DNA of 64,000 nt from Saccharothrix violaceirubra. Its GTDB lineage: Bacteria > Actinomycetota > Actinomycetes > Mycobacteriales > Pseudonocardiaceae. How positions within the stretch are numbered: the first letter of the stretch is position 1; each line of letters starts with the position of its first letter. The position numbers and the translations under genes are program-made. Location: NCBI RefSeq assembly GCF_014203755.1, contig NZ_JACHJS010000001.1, positions 6,448,001 to 6,512,000 of the forward strand. The letters run 5' to 3'. Positions 34,085 through 42,211 of the stretch are shown here, one piece after another. The notes below the pieces were generated by a model, which was given only the letters and a program-made list of their open reading frames with translations, did not search any database and had not been told where the DNA came from.

Positions 34085-34510
34085 ATGTCTGTTGCCGACA
34101 GCCCAGTGGGCTGGGTGAACGATCACATCCGGCGCTACGTCGAGACCGACGGCGCCGAGGGCCACGAGTGGCGACCGGGCGTCCACACGCTCCTGCTGAC
34201 CACGAAGGGTCGCAAAAGCGGCGAGCCGAGGCGCACGGCGTTGATCTACCGGCGTCACGGCGACGCGGTGGTCGTGGTGGCTTCCTCGGGCGGGGCGCCG
34301 AAGCACCCGGCGTGGTACCTGAACCTGGAAACCAATTCCGAAGCGGAAGTCCAGGTCGGCCCGGAAAAGTACCAAGTCCGCGCGCGGACCGCCGAAGGTG
34401 AAGAACGCGCGGAACTCTGGAAATCCCTCAACGAGGTGTGGCCCGACTACGCGAATTACCAGACGAAGACCGATCGGGAAATCCCGGTCGTGGTGTTGGA
34501 CCGGGTCTAG
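34085..34510 (+). CDS. Deazaflavin (F420)-dependent nitroreductase family protein
   Basis: The 141-residue protein has the Ddn-family pattern: an N-terminal VNDHIRRYVET helix, LLLTTKGRKSGEPRRTALIY, then VVVASSGGAPKHPAWYLNLE, the F420-binding core, and VWPDYANYQTKTDREIPVVV. It should use reduced F420 to reduce quinones or other electrophiles. It supports F420 production by the host. It is transcribed alone with a terminator downstream. Confidence 0.94.
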   Translation: MSVADSPVGWVNDHIRRYVETDGAEGHEWRPGVHTLLLTTKGRKSGEPRRTALIYRRHGDAVVVVASSGGAPKHPAWYLNLETNSEAEVQVGPEKYQVRARTAEGEERAELWKSLNEVWPDYANYQTKTDREIPVVVLDRV

Positions 34511-34523
34511 TCCCGTATGCGGA

Positions 34524-34548
34524 CCGCCGGGACGCCACGTCCCGGCGG
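34524..34548. terminator. Bidirectional terminator between convergent genes
   Basis: CCGCCGGGACG and its complement form an 11-base stem with a three-base loop, midway between the convergent F420 reductase and PhzF-like genes. Confidence 0.8.
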
Positions 34549-34557
34549 CCCGTCCGC

Positions 34558-35373
34558 CTATCCCGCGATCGGGACCGCTCGGCCCGTGACCCGCACCCGC
34601 GCGTCGTCCGGGCGCACGTCCACCACCAGCTCGCTGGGCCGGCCCATGTCGACGCCCTGGTGCACGGTGATCACCCGGGGCGCCGCCACCACACCCAGCG
34701 CCCGGAGGTACCCGCCGAACGCCGCCGCCGCGGACCCCGTCGCCGGGTCCTCGACCACACCGCCGACCGGGAACGGGTTGCGGGCGTGGAAGACGTCCTC
34801 CTCGGCCTGCCACAGCAGGTCCGCGGTCACCGCGCCGTGTGCGCGGAGCAGGTCGCCCAACGCGTCGAAGTCGTAGTCCAGAGCGGCCAACCGCGACCGG
34901 CCGCGCACCACGACGACCAGGTGCGTCGACCCGCCGAACGCCCAGTGCACCGGGTAGCGCACGTCGAGGTCGTCGGCCGTCCACCCCAGTGCGGCCAACG
35001 CCGCCGCGACGTCCGCCGCCGGCGCCGGGGTCGACGACGTGGGCACGCTCGTCAGCGTCGCGGCACCGTCGGCGGTCTCCACCTCCACGACGCCCGCGGG
35101 CGTGTGGAACACCAGCCGGCCCGCGATCCCGGACGCGACGGCCGTCGCCACGGTGGCGTGACCGCAGAACGGCACCTCGACCACCGGGCTGAAGTACCGG
35201 ATCCCGAACCCGTCGGCACGCGGGACGACGAAGGCGGTCTCGGAATATCCCACCGATGCGGCGATCTCCAGCATCTCCGCGTCCGACAACCCGGTAGCGT
35301 CGAGCACGACCCCGGCGGGGTTCCCACCGGCGGGATCGGCGCTGAAAGCCGTGTAACGCAAGACCTCGACCAT
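34558..35373 (-). CDS. PhzF-family isomerase/epimerase
   Basis: The 271-residue protein has the diaminopimelate-epimerase-like double fold of PhzF. The start MVEVLRYTAFSADPAGGNPA carries the conserved GGNPAGVV; then come SETAFVV with catalytic Glu, VPFCGHATVATA near residue 68, and VVEDPATGSAAAAFGGYL near 210. The substrate is unknown; phenazine genes are absent. The ATG at 35373 is the family start. It is divergent from a LysR gene, which probably controls it. Confidence 0.93.
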   Translation of the reverse strand: MVEVLRYTAFSADPAGGNPAGVVLDATGLSDAEMLEIAASVGYSETAFVVPRADGFGIRYFSPVVEVPFCGHATVATAVASGIAGRLVFHTPAGVVEVETADGAATLTSVPTSSTPAPAADVAAALAALGWTADDLDVRYPVHWAFGGSTHLVVVVRGRSRLAALDYDFDALGDLLRAHGAVTADLLWQAEEDVFHARNPFPVGGVVEDPATGSAAAAFGGYLRALGVVAAPRVITVHQGVDMGRPSELVVDVRPDDARVRVTGRAVPIAG

Positions 35374-35420
35374 GCGGCCCAGCGTGCGCCACAGGCGGCG
35401 ATGAAGTCCAACGATTCTCA

Positions 35421-35443
35421 ACGATCCAATCAATCGGTATCGT
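35421..35443. promoter_or_regulatory. Candidate LysR operator between PhzF-like and LysR genes
   Basis: ACGAT at 35421-35425 and ATCGT at 35439-35443 frame an A/T-richer centre, in a GC-rich background and between the two divergent starts. An extra ACGAT lies at 35411-35415. The interrupted dyad fits a LysR site. Confidence 0.4.
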
Positions 35444-35451
35444 CGATGGGC

Positions 35452-36267
35452 ATGGACACCCGGCTCCTGCGGACCCTCCTCGTGCTCGCCCGCACCGGCA
35501 GCTTCACGGCCACCGCCACCCAGCAGCACCTCGTCCAGTCGACGGTGACCAGCCAGGTCAAATCCCTGGAACGGGCCCTCGGCGCCCGGCTGTTCGACCG
35601 CCTGCCCACCGGCGCGCGCCTCACCGAGGCCGGGCGCCGCGCGGTGGAGCACGCCCGCGAGGTCCTGGCCGCCGAACAACGCCTGCGCGACGCCGTCCGG
35701 GGCAGCACGGCCGTCGAGGGCGACGTGCGGATCGGCGCGCCGGAATCCGTGTGCGCCTACCGCCTCCCCCAGCGCATCGCCGACGCCGCCCTGCGCTGGC
35801 CGGGCATCGCCGTGCACCTCAACGCCGTCAACACCCGCCCGGCCCTGGCCGGCGTCCGCTCCGGCACGCTGGACCTCGCCCTGGTCCTGGAGGAGTCGGT
35901 CGCGGTCGCCGGGCTGCGGGCCACCGCCCTGGGCGTCGAGCAGATCGACCTGGTCACGGCGCCGGGCGTCGCCGAGGAGGAGCGCTACTTCCTGCTGGAG
36001 GAAGGCTGCTCCTACACCGACCGGTTCGTCCGCGACCTGGCGCCGACGCCGACGATCACCCGGTTCGGCAGCATCGAGGCCGTCCGCTCCTGCGCCGTCG
36101 CGGGCCTTGGCCACGCGGTCCTGCCCCGCGTCGCCATCGCCGACCACCTCGACGCCGGCACGCTGCACAGCGTCCGCACGCTCCCGGAGACGACGCTGTT
36201 CCTGGTCACCGACCCCCGCCGGACCCCGTCGGCGGCGGTCAAGGCCGTGATCGACGCGATCAGCTGA
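35452..36267 (+). CDS. LysR-family regulator, divergent from PhzF-like gene
   Basis: The 271-residue protein has an N-terminal helix-turn-helix (LLRTLLVLARTGSFTATATQ ... STVTSQVKSLERALG), then the effector domain from about residue 88 (VEGDVRIGAPESVCAYRLPQ). Start choice is uncertain: ATGs at 35446 and 35452 are in frame, as is one at 35401; none has a clear ribosome-binding sequence. The 35452 start gives the usual LysR N-terminus. It lacks the last few C-terminal residues common in the family but looks intact. Confidence 0.9.
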   Translation: MDTRLLRTLLVLARTGSFTATATQQHLVQSTVTSQVKSLERALGARLFDRLPTGARLTEAGRRAVEHAREVLAAEQRLRDAVRGSTAVEGDVRIGAPESVCAYRLPQRIADAALRWPGIAVHLNAVNTRPALAGVRSGTLDLALVLEESVAVAGLRATALGVEQIDLVTAPGVAEEERYFLLEEGCSYTDRFVRDLAPTPTITRFGSIEAVRSCAVAGLGHAVLPRVAIADHLDAGTLHSVRTLPETTLFLVTDPRRTPSAAVKAVIDAIS

Positions 36268-36331
36268 TCCCACACCACACCGATCACGCGGCGCAGGCCC
36301 GCCCGCGTCGACCCGACCGGCCGAGCCCGGA

Positions 36332-37693
36332 TCAGCCGAGCCCCGCGTACATCCCCTCGCAACTGCGCACCACGACGGCCGCCGCCCGCCGCTGCGCGTT
36401 GTCCAGCACCGGGTTCGCGGCGTGCTCGCGCCACCGCGCCACCGCGTCGAGCACCGCGTGCCGCAACTCGCCGTCCGTCGGCTCGTACTCGATGGCCAAC
36501 CGGGCGAGCATCGACGTGCCCGTGCCGCCGATCAACCGCACGGCCTCGTCGTCCAGCTCGTCGGAGAACCGCACCCGCCCGGCGTGCAACGCCGCCAGCA
36601 GCCGCAGCTCCCGGAAGTCGTGCGCGGAGGCCACGAGCCGCTCCATCGCGGCCGTCAGCCGGGCGGCGGCGGGTCGGGGCGTGGCCCGCAGCACCACGTC
36701 CAGCCCCAGCAGCGCGGCACGGGCCTTGAGCACGTCCCGGCGTTCGGCGAAGTACAGCCCGATCGACTCCCGCAGCTCGCCGAGGCCGCTGCGCTGGGCG
36801 AGCTGGGCCGACAGCTTGACCGGCGTGTCGCACCCCTGCCGGACCAGCGTCGTGGTCAGCCGGACGCCGAAGATCCCGAACCGCTCCACCAGCGCGTGCC
36901 GCACGGACCGGTCCAGCGGCAGGTCGGTCGACACGAAACGGTCCACCGACAGCAGGTGGTCCTCCAGGTCGACCCGGGAGTGGCGGGCCAGCGTGGACAG
37001 CGCCGTGAACTCGTCGTCGCGCAACGTCCGCGACGCCACCGCGAGCAGGCCCGACACCGCGACCACGTTCTGGCACAACGGGATCACCGAGGCCTCGCGC
37101 CGGTACCGCCGCGCCACCTGCCGGGCCGACGACAGCGCGTCGATCCGCCCGGCACCGATCTCGTCGGCCCGCGCCAGCACGACCACGGTGTCCACCGGCG
37201 TGGCCCGCGCGAACGGGTGGTCGTGCGCCGACCGGAGCTGTTCGAGGTCGGCGCTGTGCATGTGCCGGGTCAGGTACAGCACGGCGTCCGCGTCCCGGTA
37301 CACGCGCTCGACCGACGCCCGTGCCGGGGAGTCGATCAGCACCAGGTCCCGCAGCGACCGCGAGGGCCATTCGACGTCGATCCGCTCGGCACCGGTCGCC
37401 TCGACCGCGATCCGCCCGTCCCGGCGCACGACCGGGACCTCGTGCCGCCCGACGTGGGCGTGCGCGCGCGGCCCGTCCCGGTACCAGAGGAACGCGTCGC
37501 CGCCGGCGAACTCCTCGCCGATCAGGGCGCCGACCAGCGTCGTCTTGCCGACCCGGTGCGGACCGGCCACGGCGATGCGCAACGGCTCGTCCAGCCGGGC
37601 CGCGAACCCGCGCAGCCACGCCGTGGCGCGCGGGTCGTCCCGGTAGACGCCGAGCGCGTCGTCGAGCAGCTGCCAGACCTCGTCGCCGAGCAT
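36332..37693 (-). CDS. iniC: Dynamin-like GTPase, IniC type
   Basis: The 453-residue protein has P-loop GPHRVGKTTLVGALIG near residue 43, a G3-like LIDSPARASVERVYRDADA and a G4-like VVVLARADEIGAG. A long helical C-terminal half follows. It is the second dynamin-like protein of the locus, shorter than IniA as in mycobacteria. IniA/IniC proteins remodel membranes and are induced by cell-wall stress. Its ATG shares one base with the IniA stop (TGATG). It is the last gene of the ini operon and is followed by the convergent LysR gene. Confidence 0.9.
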   Translation of the reverse strand: MLGDEVWQLLDDALGVYRDDPRATAWLRGFAARLDEPLRIAVAGPHRVGKTTLVGALIGEEFAGGDAFLWYRDGPRAHAHVGRHEVPVVRRDGRIAVEATGAERIDVEWPSRSLRDLVLIDSPARASVERVYRDADAVLYLTRHMHSADLEQLRSAHDHPFARATPVDTVVVLARADEIGAGRIDALSSARQVARRYRREASVIPLCQNVVAVSGLLAVASRTLRDDEFTALSTLARHSRVDLEDHLLSVDRFVSTDLPLDRSVRHALVERFGIFGVRLTTTLVRQGCDTPVKLSAQLAQRSGLGELRESIGLYFAERRDVLKARAALLGLDVVLRATPRPAAARLTAAMERLVASAHDFRELRLLAALHAGRVRFSDELDDEAVRLIGGTGTSMLARLAIEYEPTDGELRHAVLDAVARWREHAANPVLDNAQRRAAAVVVRSCEGMYAGLG

Positions 37694-39483
37694 CAGGCGC
37701 TGATGCCCAGTGGCGGCGCCTGGCCCGCGGCCGACGCTTGGACCCGCTGGTACAGCTCGACCAGGCGGTCGAGTTCCCGCTTGGCCTCCTGCAGGCGGCG
37801 TTCCCGGTGGACGGTGTCCTCCTGCACGGCCCGACGCGCGCCGCGCGCGGACTCCAGCAACGTCTCCTGCAACTCGTCCGCCAACGTCGAGAAGTGCCCG
37901 CGCAGGCTGCGCTGCACGTGCCGGGCCGCGTCCCGGCAGTCCTTGGAGAACTTGAGGAAGAAGTCGTCCACGTGCCGCTGCGCGGCGGCCTTCGCGGCGG
38001 ACTGGCGGCGGCGCAACCGCTGCCCGCTCTCGTCCAGGATGGACTTCCCACCGAACAGGGCGCCCGCACCCAGCGACACGGCGTTGATCAACGGCATGCC
38101 CGCGAGGCTCGTCACCAGACCGAACATGAGCACGCCGCCGTAGGACCCGCGCAGGCCCGTGAAGAACTTCTGCACGACGCCGAACCGCTCTATCACCGGT
38201 CTGTCCATAGTAGACACCCGATCGAGCGCGTCGTCCGGGAACACCGACTCGGGCAGCAGGCCGTCGCGGTGCACGGGGAAGCTCCGGGCCACCTTCTCGG
38301 CCACCCACTCCGCGCGGTCGAGCAGCCACGTGAAGTTCGCCGTCGCCGCCTCGGTGAGCCGCTCCTCCAACCACGCGCCGAACTCGTCCCAGCCCACCGC
38401 CGGATCGGCGGTCTCGAACGTCCGGTCGACCTCGCGCAGGATCCGCCGGGTCCGGTCGCGCAGGTCGTACTCGACGTCGGACACCAGGTCGGCCATCTCG
38501 TCGGCCAGAACCGTCTGCCACCGCGCGGACCTGCGGCGCAGCTCGTCGACGCGGCGCTGGGCCTCGTTCAGCGCGGCCACCACGTCCTCGGTGCGGCGCG
38601 GTGCCGTCAGCTCCTCCCGCACGGGCACGACGAGCTGCCGGATCGCGGCGGCGGCCAGCACCGTGACCGTGCGCCGGGCCAGCACGTCGGCCGCCGCCAC
38701 GATGTCGCCGCGCACGCACTCGATCAGCTCCGGGAAACCCGACTCCGCGTTCAGGTCGCGGTCCCCGGTCTTCGCCGCGCGCAGGCGCAACGCCGACGAC
38801 ACCGGGAACACCCGGGCGGCGATGCCCGCGCGCGCCAGGTGCTCGCGGTTGCGCCGCACGACGTGCCGCCAGCCCGCCGTGAGGTCGATCTTGGTCAGCA
38901 CCACGAACACCGTCGGGCACGACTGCGTGACCCGGCCGAGCAGGTCCAGCTCGGACGCGGTCAGCTCGGCGGTGGCGTCCGAGACCATCAGCACCGCGTC
39001 GGCCTGGAGCAGCGTGGCGAACGTGCTCGCGGTGTGCGCGGAGCGCAGGTTGCCGATGCCGGGCGTGTCCACGAGCACGAGCCCGGACGTGAGCAGGTCG
39101 CGCGGGATGCCGACCTCGGCGCGGACCAGGTCGCCGCCGTGCTCGGTGCTGACCTGGTCGGCCACCTCGTCGATGGGTACGGGGATGCGCTCGGTCGGCG
39201 CGTCGGCGCCGCGCACCAACGCGGCCGAGGGGGTCTCGGCGTGCTGTACGAACGTGGGCACGGTGGTCGTCACGTCGTCGCCGACCGCGCACACCGGCGC
39301 GTTGACGAGGGCGTTGACGAGTTGGCTCTTGCCCTGTTTGGACTCGCCGACGACCAGGACCCGCACCTTGGGGTCCAGTTGCCGGGCGCGCTTCTCACGC
39401 AGCCGCAGCGCCAGATCGGGCCGGTTGTGCGTGGTGCACGCCCGGATCGTGTCGTCTAGCACGTCGAGCCATGGCGCGGACAT
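37693..39483 (-). CDS. iniA: Dynamin-like GTPase, IniA type
   Basis: The 596-residue protein has G1 GESKQGKSQLVNALVN near residue 45, a Thr-rich G2 (VTTTVPTF), G3 VDTPGIGNLRS and G4 VLTKIDLTAG. The middle and end are helical, with a hydrophobic paddle (GGVLMFGLVTSLAGMPLINA) near residue 450 that would insert in the membrane. This is the layout of mycobacterial IniA and bacterial dynamins. The ATG at 39483 is the family start. It is downstream of iniB and coupled to iniC. Confidence 0.92.
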   Translation of the reverse strand: MSAPWLDVLDDTIRACTTHNRPDLALRLREKRARQLDPKVRVLVVGESKQGKSQLVNALVNAPVCAVGDDVTTTVPTFVQHAETPSAALVRGADAPTERIPVPIDEVADQVSTEHGGDLVRAEVGIPRDLLTSGLVLVDTPGIGNLRSAHTASTFATLLQADAVLMVSDATAELTASELDLLGRVTQSCPTVFVVLTKIDLTAGWRHVVRRNREHLARAGIAARVFPVSSALRLRAAKTGDRDLNAESGFPELIECVRGDIVAAADVLARRTVTVLAAAAIRQLVVPVREELTAPRRTEDVVAALNEAQRRVDELRRRSARWQTVLADEMADLVSDVEYDLRDRTRRILREVDRTFETADPAVGWDEFGAWLEERLTEAATANFTWLLDRAEWVAEKVARSFPVHRDGLLPESVFPDDALDRVSTMDRPVIERFGVVQKFFTGLRGSYGGVLMFGLVTSLAGMPLINAVSLGAGALFGGKSILDESGQRLRRRQSAAKAAAQRHVDDFFLKFSKDCRDAARHVQRSLRGHFSTLADELQETLLESARGARRAVQEDTVHRERRLQEAKRELDRLVELYQRVQASAAGQAPPLGISA

Positions 39484-39523
39484 CACCCGGCAGAGTGTGC
39501 CGTGCCCGACGCCCGTCGGGGAA

Positions 39524-39560
39524 GGAGGCCGGCCCCGCACCCTTCGCGGAACCGGCCTCC
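39524..39560 (-). terminator. Hairpin between iniB and iniA
   Basis: GGAGGCCGG and CCGGCCTCC form a nine-base stem, with a partly pairing interior (CCGC...GCGG), in the 88-base gap after iniB. It may attenuate read-through so that iniB is made in excess of the GTPases. Confidence 0.6.
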
Positions 39561-39571
39561 GGGCGCGGCGA

Positions 39572-40387
39572 TCAGAAGAGCAGGTCGCCGAGGTCCGACA
39601 CGACGGGTACGTCCGCGTGGTCGACGTCGGTGACACCGTGGCCGGTGACGTCGCTCACGGCGACCGGCGCGGCGGACTCCAGCGGCGCGGTGACCTGACC
39701 GAGGTCGGGTGCCTGGCCGACGCCCAGGCCTGCCGTGTCGTGGTCGAGGTCGAGCGCGACGGAGTCGGTGACGGTGCCGACGACGTTGCCGATCGTGCTG
39801 TGCAGCGGGCCGAGGACGTCGGTCGTCGCGGCCGGGACGGGCAGCGTGCCGGTGTCGGGGACGACGTCCGGCACGGCCGCGGTCGCCTGCCCGGCGACGT
39901 CGGCGGGCTCGGGGACCCGGTCGAGGGTCGAGGTGACGTCGTGGACGGCGGCGAAGTCGCCGTCGACCGCCGCGCTGATCGAGCCGACCGAGTCGACCGC
40001 GCCCCAGCCCGCGTAGCCGCCGAAGATCTCCAGGCCGTGGGCGTCGGCGCTGAGCGCGCCGGCGGCGGCGAGGTTGACGTCGGAGGTGCCGGTGACACCG
40101 GACAGCGCGAGCTGCTGGGCGACGGCCTGGAGCTGGCCGACCGCGGACGTGGCGTCGTCGAGCGGCACGTCGGTGAACATCGAGTGCTGGTCCAAGGCCG
40201 GGATGCGGCCGGCCGGCGCGTAGTCCAGCACCAGCGGGATCACCTCCTGGACGTCCTGGGCGGTGATGTCGCCCAGGCCGGCCGCGGCCAGCGAGCCCTC
40301 GGCGTCGGCCTGGAAGTCGGCCAGGGCGTCGGGGTCGCTGAGCAGGTCGAGGACGAAGTCGTGGAGGGTGCCGGCGCTGCTGCCCAT
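39572..40387 (-). CDS. iniB: IniB-like protein
   Basis: The 271-residue protein has the conserved IniB N-terminal domain (residues 7-60: TLHDFVLDLLSDPDALADFQ, then LGDITAQDVQEVIPLVLDYA). The remainder is acidic, Ala/Val/Asp-rich and low in complexity. The ATG at 40387 follows AGGAGAAAC. IniB heads the isoniazid-induced iniBAC operon in mycobacteria; its molecular role is unclear. Here it heads the same gene order, divergent from Hsp70. Confidence 0.92.
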   Translation of the reverse strand: MGSSAGTLHDFVLDLLSDPDALADFQADAEGSLAAAGLGDITAQDVQEVIPLVLDYAPAGRIPALDQHSMFTDVPLDDATSAVGQLQAVAQQLALSGVTGTSDVNLAAAGALSADAHGLEIFGGYAGWGAVDSVGSISAAVDGDFAAVHDVTSTLDRVPEPADVAGQATAAVPDVVPDTGTLPVPAATTDVLGPLHSTIGNVVGTVTDSVALDLDHDTAGLGVGQAPDLGQVTAPLESAAPVAVSDVTGHGVTDVDHADVPVVSDLGDLLF

Positions 40388-40486
40388 CGTGCTCGTTTCT
40401 CCTGGTGTGTCCGTGGTTCCGGGATCGGCAGGGGTGGATCCCGGTGAGTCGGTGTCCACCTTGGCGAACCGGTCGCCGTCCCTCAT

Positions 40487-40560
40487 CGGGGATCACTCCC
40501 CGTATATAGCGCATCCACATTGGGGTGGCGCTCGTTCACTCCCTAGGGGATTAGGGGATC
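40487..40560. promoter_or_regulatory. Divergent ini promoter region
   Basis: The 238-base gap between iniB and Hsp70 contains the dyad CGGGGA/TCCCCG at 40487-40502, a TATATA at 40504-40509, and a direct repeat TAGGGGATTAGGGGAT ending near 40559. These GC-skewed motifs are candidate sites for the IniR-like regulator. Start sites are not determined. Confidence 0.5.
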
Positions 40561-40625
40561 GGGTTGTCACGGGCTCGGCACCCCGTGTAATCAGATTGGC
40601 GTTCGCGGAACGAAGGAGATCGGGC

Positions 40626-41825
40626 TTGCCGTACGTCCTCGGCGTCGACGTTGGCACCACGCGCACCGCCGTGGCGGTGTGCCGCACCGACGGTGCGGGA
40701 CGCGCCGAACCCGACGTGCCGCTGCCCGCCGTGCCGTCCGCGCTCCGGCTGACCCCGACCGGCCGGATCGCGGTCGGCGAGGCGGGCGAACCGCTGGTCA
40801 CGGCCACCGGCTTCGCCCGCCGCGTCGGCGACCCGACACCGTTCGCGCTGGGCCGCGAGCTGTGCCCGCCGGAGGAACTGACCGCGCTGGTCGTGCGCTG
40901 GGCCGTCGACCGCGTCACCGGGCACGAAGGCATACCACCCGAGCACGTGGTGCTGACCCACCCCATGTCGTGGACCGGACACACGCGGGCCGTGATGCTC
41001 GCGGCGCTGCGCGAAGCCGGGGTCGACCGGGTCACGCTGCTGGCCGAACCGCTGGCCGTGGCCGAGAACCACGCGTTCCGGCACGGCGCGGTGGGGTGCC
41101 TGGCCGTGTTCGGGCTCGGCGGCACGTCGTCGAGCGCGGCGGCCGTCCGGGCGGGAGCGGTCGAACGGTGGTCGGAGGACCTGGAACCGGTCGCGGGCGA
41201 GGACTTCGACGACCTGATCGCGTCGCACGTGCGCGCGGTCCTGGGCCGCGAGTTCGAGGACGCGGACTACGCGTTGCTGCGCCACGCCTGCGAGGCGGCC
41301 AAACGCGCGCTGTCGGCGGGACCGTCGACAGTGGTCCCGGTCCACCTGCCGACCGGCGTGGCCGAGGTGGCACTGACCCGGACCCGGTTCGAGGACCTGG
41401 TCCGCCCGGCCGTCGAGCACGCCGTCGCCCTGCTCGCCCGGACCGTGCGCGGCCTGCCCGTGGACGTGACCGTGCTGGTCGGCGGGAGCGCACGGATACC
41501 CCTGATCGCGACGCTGGTGCCGGGCCGCGTGGTCGTCGAGGCCGCACCGGAGCTGGCCGCCGTCCGGGGGGCCGCGCTGCACGGTCGGCGGGTGCTGCTG
41601 GGCGACGTCGAACCGGAACCGCGCGAGACCTCGGTACTGGCCCGCGACGACCCCTCCCTACGCTTCCCGGTGGGGGCCGCGGACCAGGACGACGACTTCA
41701 CCGCCCCGCCGCCGAGACCGCCCGTGGACATCGTGCCGTTGGAACTGCCCGTGCGCCGGACCGTCGGCCGGGTCGTCCGGGACCTCGCGTCGGTGGGCCG
41801 CCGCGCGACCGGGGAGGACCGGTGA
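40626..41825 (+). CDS. Hsp70-family ATPase lacking a substrate-binding domain
   Basis: The TTG start is chosen because AAGGAG lies seven bases upstream and the protein then begins PYVLGVDVGTTRTAVAV, the phosphate-1 loop. Phosphate-2 (FGLGGTSSSAAAV near residue 160), a GEDFDDLIASHVRA stretch and the adenosine motif LVGGSARIPLI near 290 follow. At 399 residues it stops after the nucleotide-binding domain, with a short basic tail in place of the peptide-binding domain. Hsp70-like genes flank ini loci in several actinomycetes, so it may regulate the GTPases or the LuxR protein. Confidence 0.9.
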   Translation: MPYVLGVDVGTTRTAVAVCRTDGAGRAEPDVPLPAVPSALRLTPTGRIAVGEAGEPLVTATGFARRVGDPTPFALGRELCPPEELTALVVRWAVDRVTGHEGIPPEHVVLTHPMSWTGHTRAVMLAALREAGVDRVTLLAEPLAVAENHAFRHGAVGCLAVFGLGGTSSSAAAVRAGAVERWSEDLEPVAGEDFDDLIASHVRAVLGREFEDADYALLRHACEAAKRALSAGPSTVVPVHLPTGVAEVALTRTRFEDLVRPAVEHAVALLARTVRGLPVDVTVLVGGSARIPLIATLVPGRVVVEAAPELAAVRGAALHGRRVLLGDVEPEPRETSVLARDDPSLRFPVGAADQDDDFTAPPPRPPVDIVPLELPVRRTVGRVVRDLASVGRRATGEDR

Positions 41826-42211
41826 CGCACACCAAGATCGGCGTCGCCGCCAGGATCCGACGGCCGGACGCCGGGGCGTCGGCGGTCGAAGAGTGCGTGG
41901 CGGCGGGAAGTCGTGGCCGGACGCCGGAATCCGGCCGCGGGCCGGCAGGCCGCCGGAGCCCGGCGGTCCACGACCGCCGCCCGACCGCGGGCCTCGGCCC
42001 GACCGACCTCCGCACCGCCGACAGGAATCCCGCACCCGAGACGCCCTGGAATCCGACCGGCCACCCCATGACCGCCGGCCTCCGTGCGACCGGGTCGAAC
42101 CGGACCACCCACCCCGCACCGGCGACCCACCGGAACCTGGCAGACCACGCAGGTCGGCGGCCGGTCGACGAAGCACGGGTGGCCGTCGGTTTCCCGGGAG
42201 CGGGCCGGTGA
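41822..42211 (+). CDS. Possible 129-residue Arg/Pro-rich protein between Hsp70 and IniR genes
   Basis: The ORF starts with a GTG that overlaps the Hsp70 stop (GTGA) and ends with a TGA that overlaps the IniR-like GTG start (GTGA). Two four-base overlaps at both ends suggest real translation, since a random ORF would rarely fit both. Third positions are about 85% G or C, slightly lower than in firm neighbours. The product is low in complexity and rich in Arg, Pro, Gly and Thr, with no family. It may be a real disordered protein or a spacer read through by coupling. Confidence 0.42.
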   Translation: MTHTKIGVAARIRRPDAGASAVEECVAAGSRGRTPESGRGPAGRRSPAVHDRRPTAGLGPTDLRTADRNPAPETPWNPTGHPMTAGLRATGSNRTTHPAPATHRNLADHAGRRPVDEARVAVGFPGAGR

